A stretch of 55,130 nucleotides of DNA from Catellatospora coxensis. GTDB taxonomy: Bacteria > Actinomycetota > Actinomycetes > Mycobacteriales > Micromonosporaceae. The stretch spans positions 1-55,130 of the forward strand of contig NZ_BONI01000065.1 of NCBI RefSeq assembly GCF_016862635.1, read 5' to 3'. A program made the position numbers and the translations under genes. Positions 8,849 to 18,782 of this stretch are shown here, in pieces. The notes below the pieces were generated by a model. It ran no database searches and was not told where the DNA came from. It was given only the letters and a program-made list of their open reading frames with translations. Within the stretch, counting starts at the first letter, position 1. Each line of letters opens with the position of its first letter.

Positions 8849-9700
8849 TCAGAGTTCGGGGCCCTGCATGTCCTTGCGGAGCGCGGTGGCCTTCTCGGTG
8901 AGTTTGTCGGCGGCTTCCTTGGCCGTCGGTTTGACGTCGGAGGGCTTCTCGCCGGGGTACTTGGCCTGGACCATGGTGTCGCCGCGGTCCTTGGACAGGG
9001 CGGCGGTCCGGGCGGCGCGCTGCTCGGCGGCGCGGGTCTTGAGGTGCTCGGAGACGCGGGTGCCCTCTTCCTCGACCTTGTTCAGGGCGCGTTCCCAGCG
9101 TTCCCGCATGGGGGCGATCAGGCCGCCGCCGACGCCGACGATGAGGATGCCCGCGATGGTGGCGAGGACGGCGACCAGCACCGGCATGGTGATGGTGGTG
9201 GCGACGCCGATCTGGTTGAGCGCGGCGATCACGCCGAACGCGATGATCGCGACCTGCGCTATGCGGCCGACGGCGCGGCCGTACGAGAAGTGCGACAGCG
9301 CGTTGGTGATCACGTCGAACACGGCGTTGGCGATGGCCACGGCGACCACCAGGATCACGCAGGCCACGATCAGCCTCGGCAGCCAGGCGATCACGTCGTC
9401 GATCAGGTTGCTGATCGGGTTGGGCCCGAACACGCTGAACGCGAGCTGGAACGTGAACAGCAGCAGCGCGTAGTAGACGAGTTTGCCGACCAGGCCGCTG
9501 GGCGTGTACCTGCCGGTCCACCGGTCCATGCCCGTGCGCTGCGCGAGGTGGTTGAACCTGGCCCGGGCCAGGCCCTTGTCGACCAGGCTGCCGATCGCCT
9601 TGGCGATGATCCAGCCGACGACCAGGATGGCGGCGCAGGCGAGCACCTTGAGGGCGATGTACGCCAGCGCGCTGAGCAGGACCTGCACGGTCGGATTCAC
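8849..9700 (-). CDS. MscS-like / CmpX-type membrane protein
   Basis: The 283-residue protein resembles the small 'conserved TM helix' group related to mechanosensitive channels. About five hydrophobic helices are visible: residues 10-32, 72-90, 105-130, 145-165 and 170-195. Glycine-rich turns (GWIIAKAIGSLVDKGL, ILIVGVGGGLIAPM) are typical of these repeats. A charged cytoplasmic tail of about 85 residues (MRERWERALNKVEEEG onward) is probably helical and contains the Lys-rich end. The GTG start has GGAAGGTGG seven bases upstream. A role in osmotic stress release is inferred from the family; it lacks an obvious full MscS beta domain, so channel activity is uncertain. Confidence 0.8.
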   Translation of the reverse strand: MNPTVQVLLSALAYIALKVLACAAILVVGWIIAKAIGSLVDKGLARARFNHLAQRTGMDRWTGRYTPSGLVGKLVYYALLLFTFQLAFSVFGPNPISNLIDDVIAWLPRLIVACVILVVAVAIANAVFDVITNALSHFSYGRAVGRIAQVAIIAFGVIAALNQIGVATTITMPVLVAVLATIAGILIVGVGGGLIAPMRERWERALNKVEEEGTRVSEHLKTRAAEQRAARTAALSKDRGDTMVQAKYPGEKPSDVKPTAKEAADKLTEKATALRKDMQGPEL

Positions 9701-10427
9701 GGTCGTCCACCTTCCGCCGGAGCGGAGCCGGCGCCGCCTGTCGCCGTGGCCGGCGGCGGGCGAGGGCCGTGCCCCGCGTGAGCGGCCCGCGGCAGCGGAC
9801 CTTCAGCCGCAGACTAAGGCCGTCAACTGCGGATATCGGCTGAATATCGAAAATGCCGCCGCACCGCACGATCGCAGAGCCGTGCCGCGCGGGCGGGGCC
9901 GTGCCGGTTCGCGCCGCACGGGTGTCGCCCGGATCCGGCGGCGACAAGCATCGCCGATGAAGGTGTGTACGGGCGTCGATGTGTCGGCGGCGCGGGCGCG
10001 GTGCGCGGCGACGATCCCGAGACGCGCCGTTAACCTCCGCGACGCGCCCGACATGCGCGGGAAACGCGCATGCCACGGGCCTGATCTCACCCTCGGGCAG
10101 GTGTCCCGCCGACTCGCGGCTACTTACTAACTGGGAAGTAGCTTCCCATCATTTGGACGTGTGATCAATCTGTGTCTGGTGGACACCCAGGGCGTTTAAC
10201 GTAGACTCAACACTCACAGACTCGTCCCCATGCTCGTGCGACCGCGCGAGGGAGTCCGTGTACCGCTGAACCTGCGGGTTCATTCAAGGGCCGACGTCGT
10301 CCCGCTCGGATAGGCACCGCTAACGAACCCGGCATAGCCCCCGCGCCATCGCTGTCGCGGCATCCAGGCATCCCACCCCGTTCGTGGCCGATACCGAAGT
10401 TCATTCCCCGTGACGACAGGAGGCCCG
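9701..10427 (+). promoter_or_regulatory. Long intergenic control region of gltB
   Basis: These 727 bases between divergent genes contain no convincing gene. The gltB side holds a 17-bp palindrome TGGGAAGTAGCTTCCCA (10132-10148), a smaller inverted repeat GTGTC/GACAC (10173-10187) lying on the promoter, a likely -35 TGGACA (10180-10185) and -10 TAGACT (10202-10207) with 16-bp spacing. Transcription from there would leave a leader of about 210 bases before gltB, long enough for an RNA control element, although no known riboswitch was recognised. The left 400 bases show nothing clear. Confidence 0.55.
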
Positions 10428-13400
10428 GTGGCATCGCCGTACCCGCACCCCCTGCAGCCTGGTAGTACGGCCGCTACGGCCGCGACGCAGCCTGGTATGA
10501 CCACCGCGCCCGGCGCGGTCGGTCTCTACGACCCGGCCTTCGAGCACGACTCCTGCGGCGTGGCCTTCGTCGCCGACGTGCACGGCCGCCGCAGCCATAA
10601 CGTGGTGGCCCGCGGCCTGTCCGCGCTGTGCCGCCTGGACCACCGCGGCGCGCGCGGCGCCGAGACCACCACCGGCGACGGCGCGGGCATCCTGATCCAG
10701 GTCCCGGACGCCTTCCTGCGCGAGGCGGTCGACTTCCCGCTGCCGCCCGCCGGCCAGTACGTGACGGGCCTGGTCTTCCTGCCGGTCAACGGCGCCGACG
10801 AGGCCCGCGCGCTGACCGTGCTGGAGAAGTACGCCCTGGTGGAGGGCGCGCAGATCCTCGGCTGGCGCGACGTGCCGGTGGACGCCGAAGGGCTGGGCGC
10901 GACCGCCGACGCCGCGCGCCCGCGCATCCGGCAGGTGTTCCTGAGCGCGCACAGCATCTCCGGCCCCCGCTACGGCGAGCCGCTCGGCGGCCTGGAGCTG
11001 GAGCGCGTGGCCTACTGCGTGCGCAAGCAGACCGAGCGGGAGAGCCGCGAGCGCGGCGTGCCGCTGTACTTCCCGTCGCTGTCCGGCCGGACGATCACCT
11101 ACAAGGGCATGCTCACGCCCGACCAGCTGGCGTCGTTCTTCCCGGACCTGTCCGACGAGCGCGTGGTCAGCGCGATCGCGCTGGTGCACTCGCGGTTCTC
11201 CACGAACACGTTCCCGAGCTGGCCGCTGGCCCACCCGTACCGCTTCATCGCGCACAACGGCGAGATCAACACGATCCGGGGCAACAAGAACTGGATGCAG
11301 GCCCGCGAGGCGCTGCTGGCCAGCCCGCTGCTGCCGGGCAACCTGCGCCGGCTGTTCCCGATCTGCACGCCGGAGGCGTCGGACTCGGCGAACTTCGACG
11401 AGGTGCTGGAGCTGCTGCACCTGGCCGGGCGCAGCCTGCCGCACGCGGTGCTGATGATGATCCCCGAGGCGTGGGAGAACGACCCGGTGATGGACCCCGC
11501 GAAGCGGGCGTTCTACCAGTTCCACGCCAGCCTGATGGAGCCGTGGGACGGCCCGGCCAGCGTCGCCTTCACCGACGGCACGGTCGTCGGCGCGGTCCTC
11601 GACCGCAACGGCCTGCGCCCGGGGCGCTGGTGGCGCACCGAGGACGGACTGGTCGTGCTGGGCAGCGAGGCGGGCATGCTCGACCTCGACCCGGCGACCG
11701 TGGTGGCCAAGGGCCGCCTGGAGCCGGGCCGGATGTTCCTGGTCGACACCGAGCGAGGCCGGGTCGTCTCCGACGAGGAGATCAAGGGCGAACTCGCGGC
11801 CGAGCAGCCGTACGCCGACTGGCTGCACGGCGGGCTGATGCACCTGGAGGGGCTGCCCGAGCGCGAGCACATCGTCTACACCCACGACTCGGTGCAGCGC
11901 CGCCAGCAGACCTTCGGCTACTCCGAGGAGGAGCTGAAGATCCTGCTCGCGCCGATGGCGCGGGCCGGGGCGGAGCCGCTGGGCTCGATGGGCACCGACA
12001 CGCCGATCTCGCCGCTGTCGAGCCGGCCGCGGCTGCTCTACGACTACTTCCATCAGATCTTCGCGCAGGTCACCAACCCGCCGCTGGACGCGATCCGGGA
12101 GGAGATGGTCACCAGCCTGGCGTCGACCATCGGCCCGGAGAGCAACCTGCTGGACCCGGGCCCGACCAGCTGCCGGCAGATCGTGCTGCCGCATCCGGTG
12201 ATCGACAACGACGAGTTGGCCAAGATCCTGTCGATCGACGAGGACGGCGACCTGCCCGGCTTCAAGGCGGTGCGGGTCTCCGGCCTGTACCCGCTGCGCG
12301 ACGGCGCGACCGGCCTGCGGGCCCGGCTGACCGAGATCCGCCGGCACGTGTCCGAGGCGATCGAGGACGGCGTGCGCATCCTGGTGCTGTCGGACCGGGA
12401 CTCCACCGCCGACCTGGCCCCGATCCCGTCCCTGCTGCTGACCGCGGCGGTGCACCAGCACCTGGTGCGGGAGCAGACGCGCACCCAGGTGGCGCTGGTC
12501 GTCGAGTCCGGCGACTGCCGCGAGGTGCACCACGCCGCGGTGCTGGTCGGCTTCGGCGCGGCCGCGGTCAACCCGTACCTGGCCTTCGAGAGCGTCGAGG
12601 ACCTGATCACCACCGGCATCCTGCCGAACATCACGCCCGAGAAGGCCGTGCGCAACGTCGTCAAGGCGCTGGGCAAGGGCATCCAGAAGATCATGTCGAA
12701 GATGGGCATCTCGACCGTGTCGTCGTACTGCGGCGCGCAGGTGTTCGAGGCGGTCGGCCTGTCGTCCGAGCTGGTGGAGCGCTACTTCACCGGCACGCCC
12801 AGCCGCATCCAGGGCATCGGCCTGGCCGAGATCCACGCCGAGGTCGCGGCGCGGCACGCGGTGGCGTACCCGACGAACCCGGCGGAGCAGTCGCACCGGC
12901 GGCTGGAGGTCGGCGGCGAGTACCAGTGGCGCCGCGAGGGCGAGGTGCACCTGTTCAACCCGGAGACGGTGTTCCTGCTCCAGCACGCCACCCGCTCCGG
13001 CCAGTACGACGTGTTCCAGCGCTACACCGAGAAGGTCGACGGCCTGGCGGCCGCGGCCGGCTCGCTGCGCGGGCTGTTCCGGTTCAAGGACGCGACCCCG
13101 ATCCCGATCGAGGAGGTCGAGCCCGCGACGGAGATCGTCAAGCGGTTCGCCACCGGCGCGATGTCGTACGGCTCCATCTCGGCCGAGGCGCACGAGACCC
13201 TGGCCATCGCCATGAACCGGATCGGCGGCAAGTCGAACACCGGTGAGGGCGGCGAGGACGTCGAGCGCCTGTACGACCCGGCCCGCCGCTCGGCGGTCAA
13301 GCAGGTGGCCTCCGGCCGCTTCGGCGTGACCACGGAGTACCTGGTCCACGCCGACGACATCCAGATCAAGATGGCGCAGGGCGCGAAGCCCGGCGAGGGC

Positions 13401-15041
13401 GGACAGCTGCCCGGCAACAAGGTGTGGCCGTGGATCGCCAAGACCCGGCACGCCACGCCGGGCGTCGGCCTGATCTCGCCGCCGCCGCACCACGACATCT
13501 ACTCGATCGAGGACCTGGCGCAGCTGGTGTTCGACGTCAAGTGCGTCAACCCCGGCGCGCGGGTGCACGTCAAGCTGGTCAGCGAGGTCGGCGTCGGCAC
13601 CGTCGCGGCGGGTGTCGCGAAACTGAAGGCCGACGTCATCCTGATCTCCGGCCACGACGGCGGCACCGGCGCGTCCCCGCTGAACTCGCTCAAGCACGCG
13701 GGCACCCCGTGGGAGCTGGGCCTGGCCGAGACGCAGCAGACGCTGCTGCTCAACGGGCTGCGCGACCGGGTCACCGTGCAGGTCGACGGCCAGCTCAAGA
13801 CCGGCCGCGACGTGATCGTGGCGGCGCTGCTGGGCGCGGAGGAGTTCGGCTTCGCCACCGCCCCGCTGATCGTCGAGGGCTGCATCATGATGCGGGTCTG
13901 CCACCTGGACACCTGCCCGGTCGGCATCGCCACGCAGAACCCGGTGCTGCGCGAGCGCTTCACCGGCAAGCCCGAGTTCGTGGAGAACTTCTTCTGGTTC
14001 CTCGCCGAGCAGGTGCGCGAGCAGCTGGCGGCGCTGGGCCTGCGCAGCATCGACGAGGCCGTGGGCCGCGCCGACCTGCTCGACCTGGCCCCGGCGACCG
14101 AGCACTGGAAGGCGCACGGGCTGGACCTGTCGCCGGTGCTGACCGTGCCGTCCTCGCCGTACGGCGACGCGCCCCGCAAGGTGCGCGACCAGGACCACGG
14201 CCTGGAGCACTCGCTGGACAACACGCTGCTGCGGCACGCCGAACCGGCGCTGCTCAACGGCGCGCGGGTGCGCTTCGATGTGCCGGTGCGCAACGAGCAC
14301 CGCAGTGTCGGCGCGATGCTGGGCGGTGAGGTCGTGCGGCGCGCGGGAGGGGCGGGCCTGCCCGACGGCACCATCGACGTGACCCTGCACGGCACGGCCG
14401 GGCAGTCGTTCGGCGCGTTCGTGCCGCGCGGTGTCACGTTGCGGCTGCTCGGCGACGCCAACGACTACGCGGGCAAGGGCCTGTCCGGCGGGCGGCTGAT
14501 CGTGCGCCCGGACGCGCGCAGCCAGTTCGCCGCCGAGGAGCACATCATCGCCGGCAACACCCTGCTGTACGGCGCGACCGCGGGCGAGGTGTACCTGCGC
14601 GGCCGGGTCGGCCAGCGGTTCGCGGTGCGCAACTCCGGCGCGACCGCGGTCGTCGAGGGCGTGGGCGACCACGGTTGCGAGTACATGACCGGCGGCACCG
14701 TGGTGGTGCTCGGCCCGACCGGGCGCAACTTCGCCGCGGGCATGTCCGGCGGCGCGGCGTTCGTGCTCGACCTGGACCCGCTCCTGGTCAACCGGGAGCT
14801 GGTCGACCTCGGCCCGGTCGGCGACGTGGAGGCCGAGGGCCTGCTGGAGATCGTCGAGCGGCACTTCCAGGAGACGGGGTCGGCGGTGGCGGAGAAGCTG
14901 CTGGCCGACTGGGCGGGCAGCGTGGAACGCTTCACCGCCGTGATCCCGCGCGACTACAAGCGCGTGATCGAAGCCATGCGGGCCGCCGAGGCTGCCGGCC
15001 GCGACATCGACGCCGCGGTCATGGAGGTGGCACGTGCCTGA
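10428..15041 (+). CDS. gltB: Glutamate synthase (GOGAT) large subunit
   Basis: GltB makes two glutamates from glutamine and 2-oxoglutarate. Using the GTG at 10428 (AGGAGG just upstream) the protein has 1,537 residues. A propeptide of about 42 residues precedes the amidotransferase cysteine in HDSCGVAF (Cys43). Then follow the central domain, the FMN-binding synthase domain ([32 protein letters not shown]), the 3Fe-4S cluster cysteines in [12 protein letters not shown], and the C-terminal beta-helix domain rich in glycine ([20 protein letters not shown]). A GTG at 10410 is in frame but has no ribosome binding site. It overlaps gltD by 8 bp, matching the GltB-GltD complex. Confidence 0.97.
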   Translation: MASPYPHPLQPGSTAATAATQPGMTTAPGAVGLYDPAFEHDSCGVAFVADVHGRRSHNVVARGLSALCRLDHRGARGAETTTGDGAGILIQVPDAFLREAVDFPLPPAGQYVTGLVFLPVNGADEARALTVLEKYALVEGAQILGWRDVPVDAEGLGATADAARPRIRQVFLSAHSISGPRYGEPLGGLELERVAYCVRKQTERESRERGVPLYFPSLSGRTITYKGMLTPDQLASFFPDLSDERVVSAIALVHSRFSTNTFPSWPLAHPYRFIAHNGEINTIRGNKNWMQAREALLASPLLPGNLRRLFPICTPEASDSANFDEVLELLHLAGRSLPHAVLMMIPEAWENDPVMDPAKRAFYQFHASLMEPWDGPASVAFTDGTVVGAVLDRNGLRPGRWWRTEDGLVVLGSEAGMLDLDPATVVAKGRLEPGRMFLVDTERGRVVSDEEIKGELAAEQPYADWLHGGLMHLEGLPEREHIVYTHDSVQRRQQTFGYSEEELKILLAPMARAGAEPLGSMGTDTPISPLSSRPRLLYDYFHQIFAQVTNPPLDAIREEMVTSLASTIGPESNLLDPGPTSCRQIVLPHPVIDNDELAKILSIDEDGDLPGFKAVRVSGLYPLRDGATGLRARLTEIRRHVSEAIEDGVRILVLSDRDSTADLAPIPSLLLTAAVHQHLVREQTRTQVALVVESGDCREVHHAAVLVGFGAAAVNPYLAFESVEDLITTGILPNITPEKAVRNVVKALGKGIQKIMSKMGISTVSSYCGAQVFEAVGLSSELVERYFTGTPSRIQGIGLAEIHAEVAARHAVAYPTNPAEQSHRRLEVGGEYQWRREGEVHLFNPETVFLLQHATRSGQYDVFQRYTEKVDGLAAAAGSLRGLFRFKDATPIPIEEVEPATEIVKRFATGAMSYGSISAEAHETLAIAMNRIGGKSNTGEGGEDVERLYDPARRSAVKQVASGRFGVTTEYLVHADDIQIKMAQGAKPGEGGQLPGNKVWPWIAKTRHATPGVGLISPPPHHDIYSIEDLAQLVFDVKCVNPGARVHVKLVSEVGVGTVAAGVAKLKADVILISGHDGGTGASPLNSLKHAGTPWELGLAETQQTLLLNGLRDRVTVQVDGQLKTGRDVIVAALLGAEEFGFATAPLIVEGCIMMRVCHLDTCPVGIATQNPVLRERFTGKPEFVENFFWFLAEQVREQLAALGLRSIDEAVGRADLLDLAPATEHWKAHGLDLSPVLTVPSSPYGDAPRKVRDQDHGLEHSLDNTLLRHAEPALLNGARVRFDVPVRNEHRSVGAMLGGEVVRRAGGAGLPDGTIDVTLHGTAGQSFGAFVPRGVTLRLLGDANDYAGKGLSGGRLIVRPDARSQFAAEEHIIAGNTLLYGATAGEVYLRGRVGQRFAVRNSGATAVVEGVGDHGCEYMTGGTVVVLGPTGRNFAAGMSGGAAFVLDLDPLLVNRELVDLGPVGDVEAEGLLEIVERHFQETGSAVAEKLLADWAGSVERFTAVIPRDYKRVIEAMRAAEAAGRDIDAAVMEVARA

Positions 15042-16503
15042 CCCGAACGGTTTCCTGCGCTACGGCCGGCGGATGCCGGCCCGCCGGCCGGTGCCGGTGC
15101 GCATCATGGACTGGCGCGAGGTGTACCCCTCCGCCGACGACGAGCTGATCCGCGAGCAGGCGGGCCGCTGCATGGACTGCGGCATCCCGTTCTGCCACGA
15201 GGGCTGCCCGCTCGGGAACCGGATTCCCGACTGGAACGACCTCGTGCGCACCGGCAACTGGAACGCCGCGATCCAGTCGCTGCACAGCACGAACAACTTC
15301 CCGGAGTTCACCGGGCGGCTGTGCCCGGCGCCCTGCGAGGCGTCGTGCGTGCTGGCCATCGGCGACGACGCGGTCACGATCAAGCAGGTCGAAGTCGAGA
15401 TCATCAACCGGGCGTACGAGAACGGCCGGGTCCGCCCGCAGCCGGCCGCCACCCCGTCCGGCAAGACGGTGGCCGTGGTCGGCTCCGGCCCGGCCGGCCT
15501 GGCCGCGGCGCAGCAGCTGGCCCGCGCCGGTCACACGGTGACGGTGTACGAACGCGACGACGCCATCGGCGGCCTGCTGCGCTACGGCATCCCGGACTTC
15601 AAGCTGGAGAAGCAGCACATCGACGCGCGCGTCGAGCAGCTGCTGGCCGAGGGTGTGCGGTTCCGCACCGGGGTGAACGTCGGCGTGGACGTGTCCGCGG
15701 CGCAGCTGCGTGCCGAGCACGACGCGGTGCTGCTGGCGACCGGCGCGCTGGCCGGCCGGGAGACCGACACCCCGGGCCGGGAGCTGGCCGGCATCCACCA
15801 GGCGATGGCGCACCTGAGCCAGTCCAACGTGGCCGTGGCGGGCGGACCGCAGCCGGAGATCACCGCCGCGGGCAAGCACGTGATCATCATCGGCGGCGGC
15901 GACACCGGCGCGGACTGCCTGGGTGTGGCCCACCGGCAGGGCGCGGCGTCGGTGACCCAGCTCGACCGGTACCCGCAGCCTCCGGACGCCCGCGACGAGC
16001 AGCGCGACCCGTGGCCGACCTGGCCGTGGATCCTGCGCAACTACGCCGCGCACGAGGAGGGCGGCGACCGGGTGTTCTCCGTCGCCGTGCAGCGTTTCGT
16101 CGGCGACGAGCAGGGCCGCGTCCGCGCGATCGTGCTGGTCGACGTGCTCGTGGAGCGGGTGAACGGGCGCGGTGTGGTCACCGAGGTGGCCGGCACCGAG
16201 CGGGAGATCCCGGCCGACCTGGTGCTGCTGGCCATCGGCTTCGAGGGCACCGACGCCACCGGGGCGCTGGAGCAGCTCGGCCTGGCCCGCAGCCCCCGGG
16301 GCACCGTCGAGTGCGGCCCGGACTGGCAGACCCCCGCCGACGGCGTCTTCGTCGCCGGCGACGCCCACAAGGGCGCGTCCCTGATCGTCTGGGCGATCGC
16401 CGAGGGCCGCAGCGCCGCCGCCGCCATCCACCGCTACCTCGGCGGCGAGGGCAGCCTCCCGGCTCCGGTGGCCCCGTCCTCCCGCCCCCTCATCCCCGCC
16501 TGA
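15034..16503 (+). CDS. gltD: Glutamate synthase small subunit
   Basis: GltD passes electrons from NADPH to GltB through FAD and iron-sulfur clusters. The 489-residue product begins with the cluster motif [13 protein letters not shown] (Cys46, 49, 54, 58) and a second group [10 protein letters not shown] (Cys97, 101, 105). FAD-binding [14 protein letters not shown] begins near residue 149 and the NADPH-binding [12 protein letters not shown] near residue 287. The C-terminal FAD motif [12 protein letters not shown] is present. The GTG start lies within the end of gltB and has GGAGGTG upstream. Family length and motifs are complete. Confidence 0.97.
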   Translation: MPDPNGFLRYGRRMPARRPVPVRIMDWREVYPSADDELIREQAGRCMDCGIPFCHEGCPLGNRIPDWNDLVRTGNWNAAIQSLHSTNNFPEFTGRLCPAPCEASCVLAIGDDAVTIKQVEVEIINRAYENGRVRPQPAATPSGKTVAVVGSGPAGLAAAQQLARAGHTVTVYERDDAIGGLLRYGIPDFKLEKQHIDARVEQLLAEGVRFRTGVNVGVDVSAAQLRAEHDAVLLATGALAGRETDTPGRELAGIHQAMAHLSQSNVAVAGGPQPEITAAGKHVIIIGGGDTGADCLGVAHRQGAASVTQLDRYPQPPDARDEQRDPWPTWPWILRNYAAHEEGGDRVFSVAVQRFVGDEQGRVRAIVLVDVLVERVNGRGVVTEVAGTEREIPADLVLLAIGFEGTDATGALEQLGLARSPRGTVECGPDWQTPADGVFVAGDAHKGASLIVWAIAEGRSAAAAIHRYLGGEGSLPAPVAPSSRPLIPA

Positions 16504-16511
16504 CCGAAGCA

Positions 16512-16560
16512 AAGGAAGGGCACCTTCACAACGCTCCGCGTTGTAGAAGGTGCCCTTCTT
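16512..16560. terminator. Bidirectional hairpin, family D copy 1
   Basis: Arms AAGGGCACCTTC and GAAGGTGCCCTT enclose a second stem AACGC/GCGTT. It sits between the converging gltD and 16580 genes, with TTCTTAT on the right side, and so can stop transcription from both. A second copy of the same arms lies at 46508. Confidence 0.8.
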
Positions 16561-16579
16561 ATCGTTGCAGGCCGGTGGC

Positions 16580-17125
16580 CTAGCGGTTCGCCGGGCCGCG
16601 GGTCTTCGGGTCGGTGTTGCGGCGCACCGGCAGGACGGTGACGTTGTCGGCCTGCATCCGGGTGACCACTTCGAACAGCTCTTCCTGGTCCTCGCGGAGC
16701 AGCTCCACCATGGCGCTGAGCTTGCCGAGGTCCTCGCGCACGTGCAGCTGCGGAGACTCCCCGGGGCTTGCCCGCCCGGCCGTCTCCTCCAAAGTCTTGC
16801 TGAACTGGGCGAGCTGCTGGACGATGTCGCTCAGTGCCGTGATCACGATGCGCATGTGCTCACCGCGCTGGTGGTCGCGGGCCAGCTGCCGGGTTTCCGC
16901 CTCGTGCAGGCGGTTGACGAGGTGCTGGTTGGACAGCGCCACCGCGCCGGCGAGCATGAGCACCACGCCGATCGCGGTCGCGGCTATCACCCTGGCCAGC
17001 ACGCTCGTCTCTTCGCTCACCCCCTGGCCGGCCGGCCAGACGACGAGATATGCAGCCAGTACCAGGACCAGAGCGAGGCCGACGATCGAGAGCCAGAACG
17101 CCCCGCTCTTGACTTTGACAATCAC
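16580..17125 (-). CDS. Two-helix membrane protein with coiled-coil tail
   Basis: No family was recognised. The 181-residue product has two membrane helices (about residues 8-30 and 44-66) joined by a short external loop. A long charged helical region of about 110 residues follows, with heptad-like spacing (NQHLVNRLHEAETRQLARDH, then LSAMVELLREDQEELFEVV), so a cytoplasmic coiled coil is likely. The GTG at 17125 is chosen because AAGGGAAGACAG stands before it; the frame is open further upstream, but without a ribosome binding site. It is separated from the sigma operon by 394 bases and probably has its own promoter. A role in signalling or scaffolding is only a guess. Confidence 0.7.
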   Translation of the reverse strand: MIVKVKSGAFWLSIVGLALVLVLAAYLVVWPAGQGVSEETSVLARVIAATAIGVVLMLAGAVALSNQHLVNRLHEAETRQLARDHQRGEHMRIVITALSDIVQQLAQFSKTLEETAGRASPGESPQLHVREDLGKLSAMVELLREDQEELFEVVTRMQADNVTVLPVRRNTDPKTRGPANR

Positions 17126-17519
17126 CTGTCTTCCCTTCCGGGACCACTGGGCGTCCGGGCGTACGCGCCGAATGAACGAATACTCAGCGTGCCTCCAGCG
17201 ACGGCGCTGCGCTAGTAACACAGAGCGAATTCACGCACGACGCCGAATTGTGGACTGCAGGTCAACCCGCCATCATCCGGACGTACTGACTCCGGGCGCT
17301 GAGGACATCACCGATTCAATGAAGACGCATGTTGCAATTCGCACGTGCACCGTACGTCTAAAAATGCGGATATAGCAACTCTTGGGTGGATCGCCCCCGC
17401 GTCACCATGAGTGACAACATGAGTGGACATCGATGTACATTAACGAGGTGTTACATCGAATCGGGCAGTTGCCTTCAAAAATAGGCTACTCAGAGTAGTA
17501 CTCGATCACTCTGTGCTGA
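17126..17519. other. AT-rich intergenic segment with small repeats
   Basis: This region has a clearly lower GC content than its surroundings and no convincing gene. It contains a tandem 12-bp repeat (CATGAGTGACAA at 17406 and CATGAGTGGACA at 17418), the palindrome ACATCGATGT (17427-17436) and TGTACAT/TGTTACA half-sites. It must hold the promoter of the minus-strand gene starting at 17125; no clear -35/-10 pair could be chosen. The composition suggests binding sites for one or more regulators. Confidence 0.5.
17477..17500 (-). terminator. Weak terminator of the sigma operon
   Basis: On the minus strand CTACT/AGTAG forms a short stem followed by CCTATTTTTG, 20-40 bases after the stop of the 47-residue gene. 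The stem is only 5 bp, so confidence is low. Confidence 0.35.
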
Positions 17520-17663
17520 TCAATGAACCAGGGCGAGCATGGTCGTGAACACTCCGAAGGAGACGAACACCCCCAGCCCGAAGATCACGCCCTCGGCGAA
17601 CAGCAGCAGCATCGCCGGCAGCCTGGTGCTGCCGTGCCTGCGGCGATAGAGCTCCGAAGCCAT
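17520..17663 (-). CDS. 47-residue membrane peptide
   Basis: This short frame begins with ATG eight bases after AAGGAGTG, a strong ribosome binding site, 12 bases behind the BldC-like gene. The product starts MASELYRRRHGSTR, a basic cytoplasmic head, and continues with a single hydrophobic helix (about residues 15-45, LPAMLLLFAEGVIFGLGVF), ending in LVH. One Glu lies inside the helix (residue 24). No family was recognised. Its placement as the last gene of the sigma operon, the strong ribosome binding site and the membrane-like composition argue that it is real. It could be a small regulator of a membrane partner such as the TM protein encoded at 18321. Confidence 0.65.
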   Translation of the reverse strand: MASELYRRRHGSTRLPAMLLLFAEGVIFGLGVFVSFGVFTTMLALVH

Positions 17664-17675
17664 CGACCCACTCCT

Positions 17676-18014
17676 TCAGCGTGGCACCCAGCCGTGCTTG
17701 ACCAGCAGAGCGGCGACGTCCTCGCGCAGGTACCGGCGGTGCCCGCCGGCGGTGCGCGTGACGCGCAGCAGGCCGCGGTCGGCCCAGCGCTTGACGGTCT
17801 TGCGGTCCACCGGCAGCAGCGCCAGCACCTCGGCCGGGGTCATCATGTCGCGGCGGCCGGCGCGCACGCCGGCCCCGTCGCGCAGCCCCGCGGCGTAGAC
17901 GGCGGCGAGCGCCGTCACCAGCCGCGGGGTCAGCTCGTCGCCACCGCAGGCGTGCACCGCCACCTCGCGTACGTGCGCGGGCAGCCGCGGGACGGGCGTG
18001 GGGGAGTCAGACAC
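17676..18014 (-). CDS. BldC-like MerR-family DNA-binding protein
   Basis: The C-terminal 57 residues match the winged-helix domain of BldC-type proteins: MTPAEVLALLPVDRKTVKRW, then the wing TRTAGGHRRY and LREDVAALL. BldC itself is a 68-residue developmental regulator that binds DNA without an effector domain. Here about 55 extra residues precede the domain and contain the Ala-rich ELTPRLVTALAAVYAAGLRDG segment. The GTG at 18014 overlaps the upstream gene by 8 bp and has GAGGGAG nine bases before it. It is the fourth gene of the sigma factor operon. Target sites are unknown; autoregulation of the operon is a reasonable guess. Confidence 0.8.
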   Translation of the reverse strand: MSDSPTPVPRLPAHVREVAVHACGGDELTPRLVTALAAVYAAGLRDGAGVRAGRRDMMTPAEVLALLPVDRKTVKRWADRGLLRVTRTAGGHRRYLREDVAALLVKHGWVPR

Positions 18015-18321
18015 CGGCGTGCTCCCTCGTGCCGGGCTGCTCGCCGCCGGCGAGTCCGCGGGGGCCGGCCGACCAGGTGGGCCACCAGGGCTCGTCGCCG
18101 CCGATGAGGTCGCGCACCGCGGCCAGCTCGGCGTGCAGCGCGACCGCCTCACCGCGGTAGCGGTCGCGCTCCCGGCAGGCGCGCCGCGCCAGCTCCTCGG
18201 CGCGCCGGGCGAGCACCGCCTCGGCCACCAGCGCCGAGCGCAGCGCGCTCACCTCCACCCCGGCCCGCATGGCCTCCCGGTCGCACAGCCGGGCCAGCCA
18301 CCGCCGCCACGCCCTTCGCAT
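18007..18321 (-). CDS. Small Ala/Arg-rich helical protein
   Basis: No family was recognised. The 104-residue product is predicted mostly helical: a basic head (MRRAWRRWLARL), a long Ala/Arg/Glu helix (residues about 20-72) with coiled-coil character, and a Gly/Pro-rich tail (GGDEPWWPTWSAGPRG). Its ATG shares bases with the stop of the membrane protein gene (TGATG), and its end overlaps the BldC-like gene by 8 bp, so translation of the three is coupled. A GTG one codon upstream is an alternative start. A partner role with the neighbouring regulators is inferred from this coupling only. Confidence 0.65.
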   Translation of the reverse strand: MRRAWRRWLARLCDREAMRAGVEVSALRSALVAEAVLARRAEELARRACRERDRYRGEAVALHAELAAVRDLIGGDEPWWPTWSAGPRGLAGGEQPGTREHAGV

Positions 18322-18782
18322 CACAGGTATGCCTGCCGGGTCGACGGGACCTGCGGGTACGCCCCGGTCGCGGTGTGCCTGCCCCGGTAGTCCACGGCCG
18401 GGTACGGCGGCACCGCGTCGAGGTACGCCGTCACCTCGGGATCAGCCTCCGGCCGGCGTACCGGCGCGGCCTGCCCCACCGCGGTCGCCCGGCTCGCCGG
18501 GACGGGGTCGCCGGCCGGTCCGGCGGGTCGCCGCCGGGATCCCTCCGGCCGGCGCCGGTCCAGTGCGTGGCGCCAGAACGCCACGATCGTGCGCCGCCGC
18601 GCGGGCTGCGGACCGTCCTCGGGGCCCCACCACCGCTCCTCGGTGTCGTCGACCCGGTCCAGGATCAGCTTCGCCTCCTCGACCAGCGACAGCCGGTCGC
18701 GCATCAGGAACAGCGTCGCGGAGAAGCTCACCGCGGCCACCGCCGCCGTGTACAGCGACAGGAAGGTGGTGGACAGGGTCAT
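18321..18782 (-). CDS. Single-pass membrane protein, possible sigma partner
   Basis: The 153-residue product begins with one hydrophobic helix (about residues 5-26, FLSLYTAAVAAVSFSATLFLM), followed by a charged stretch, RDRLSLVEEAKLILDRVDDTEERWW, and a basic, Pro-rich tail. Positive charges after the helix place the C-terminal part in the cytoplasm. The ATG overlaps the stop of the sigma gene (ATGA), so the two are made together. In Streptomyces the BldN sigma factor is held by a membrane anti-sigma factor, RsbN, encoded next to it. This protein has no recognisable anti-sigma motif, and its order of domains is different, so a similar job is only a hypothesis from position. Confidence 0.7.
   Translation of the reverse strand: MTLSTTFLSLYTAAVAAVSFSATLFLMRDRLSLVEEAKLILDRVDDTEERWWGPEDGPQPARRRTIVAFWRHALDRRRPEGSRRRPAGPAGDPVPASRATAVGQAAPVRRPEADPEVTAYLDAVPPYPAVDYRGRHTATGAYPQVPSTRQAYL

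Noticed and set aside
9803-10090. Possible 95-residue gene on the minus strand before gltB
   Set aside because: No ribosome binding site or leaderless box, composition unlike neighbouring genes, and codon third positions do not show the strong GC preference of real genes here.
10401-14864. Very long open frame on the minus strand opposite gltB
   Set aside because: It lies antisense to a clear glutamate synthase gene, is extremely rich in Arg, His, Val and Ala with no family motif, and results from high-GC codon bias that removes stop codons. The similar antisense frame opposite polA (36903-39782) was rejected for the same reason.
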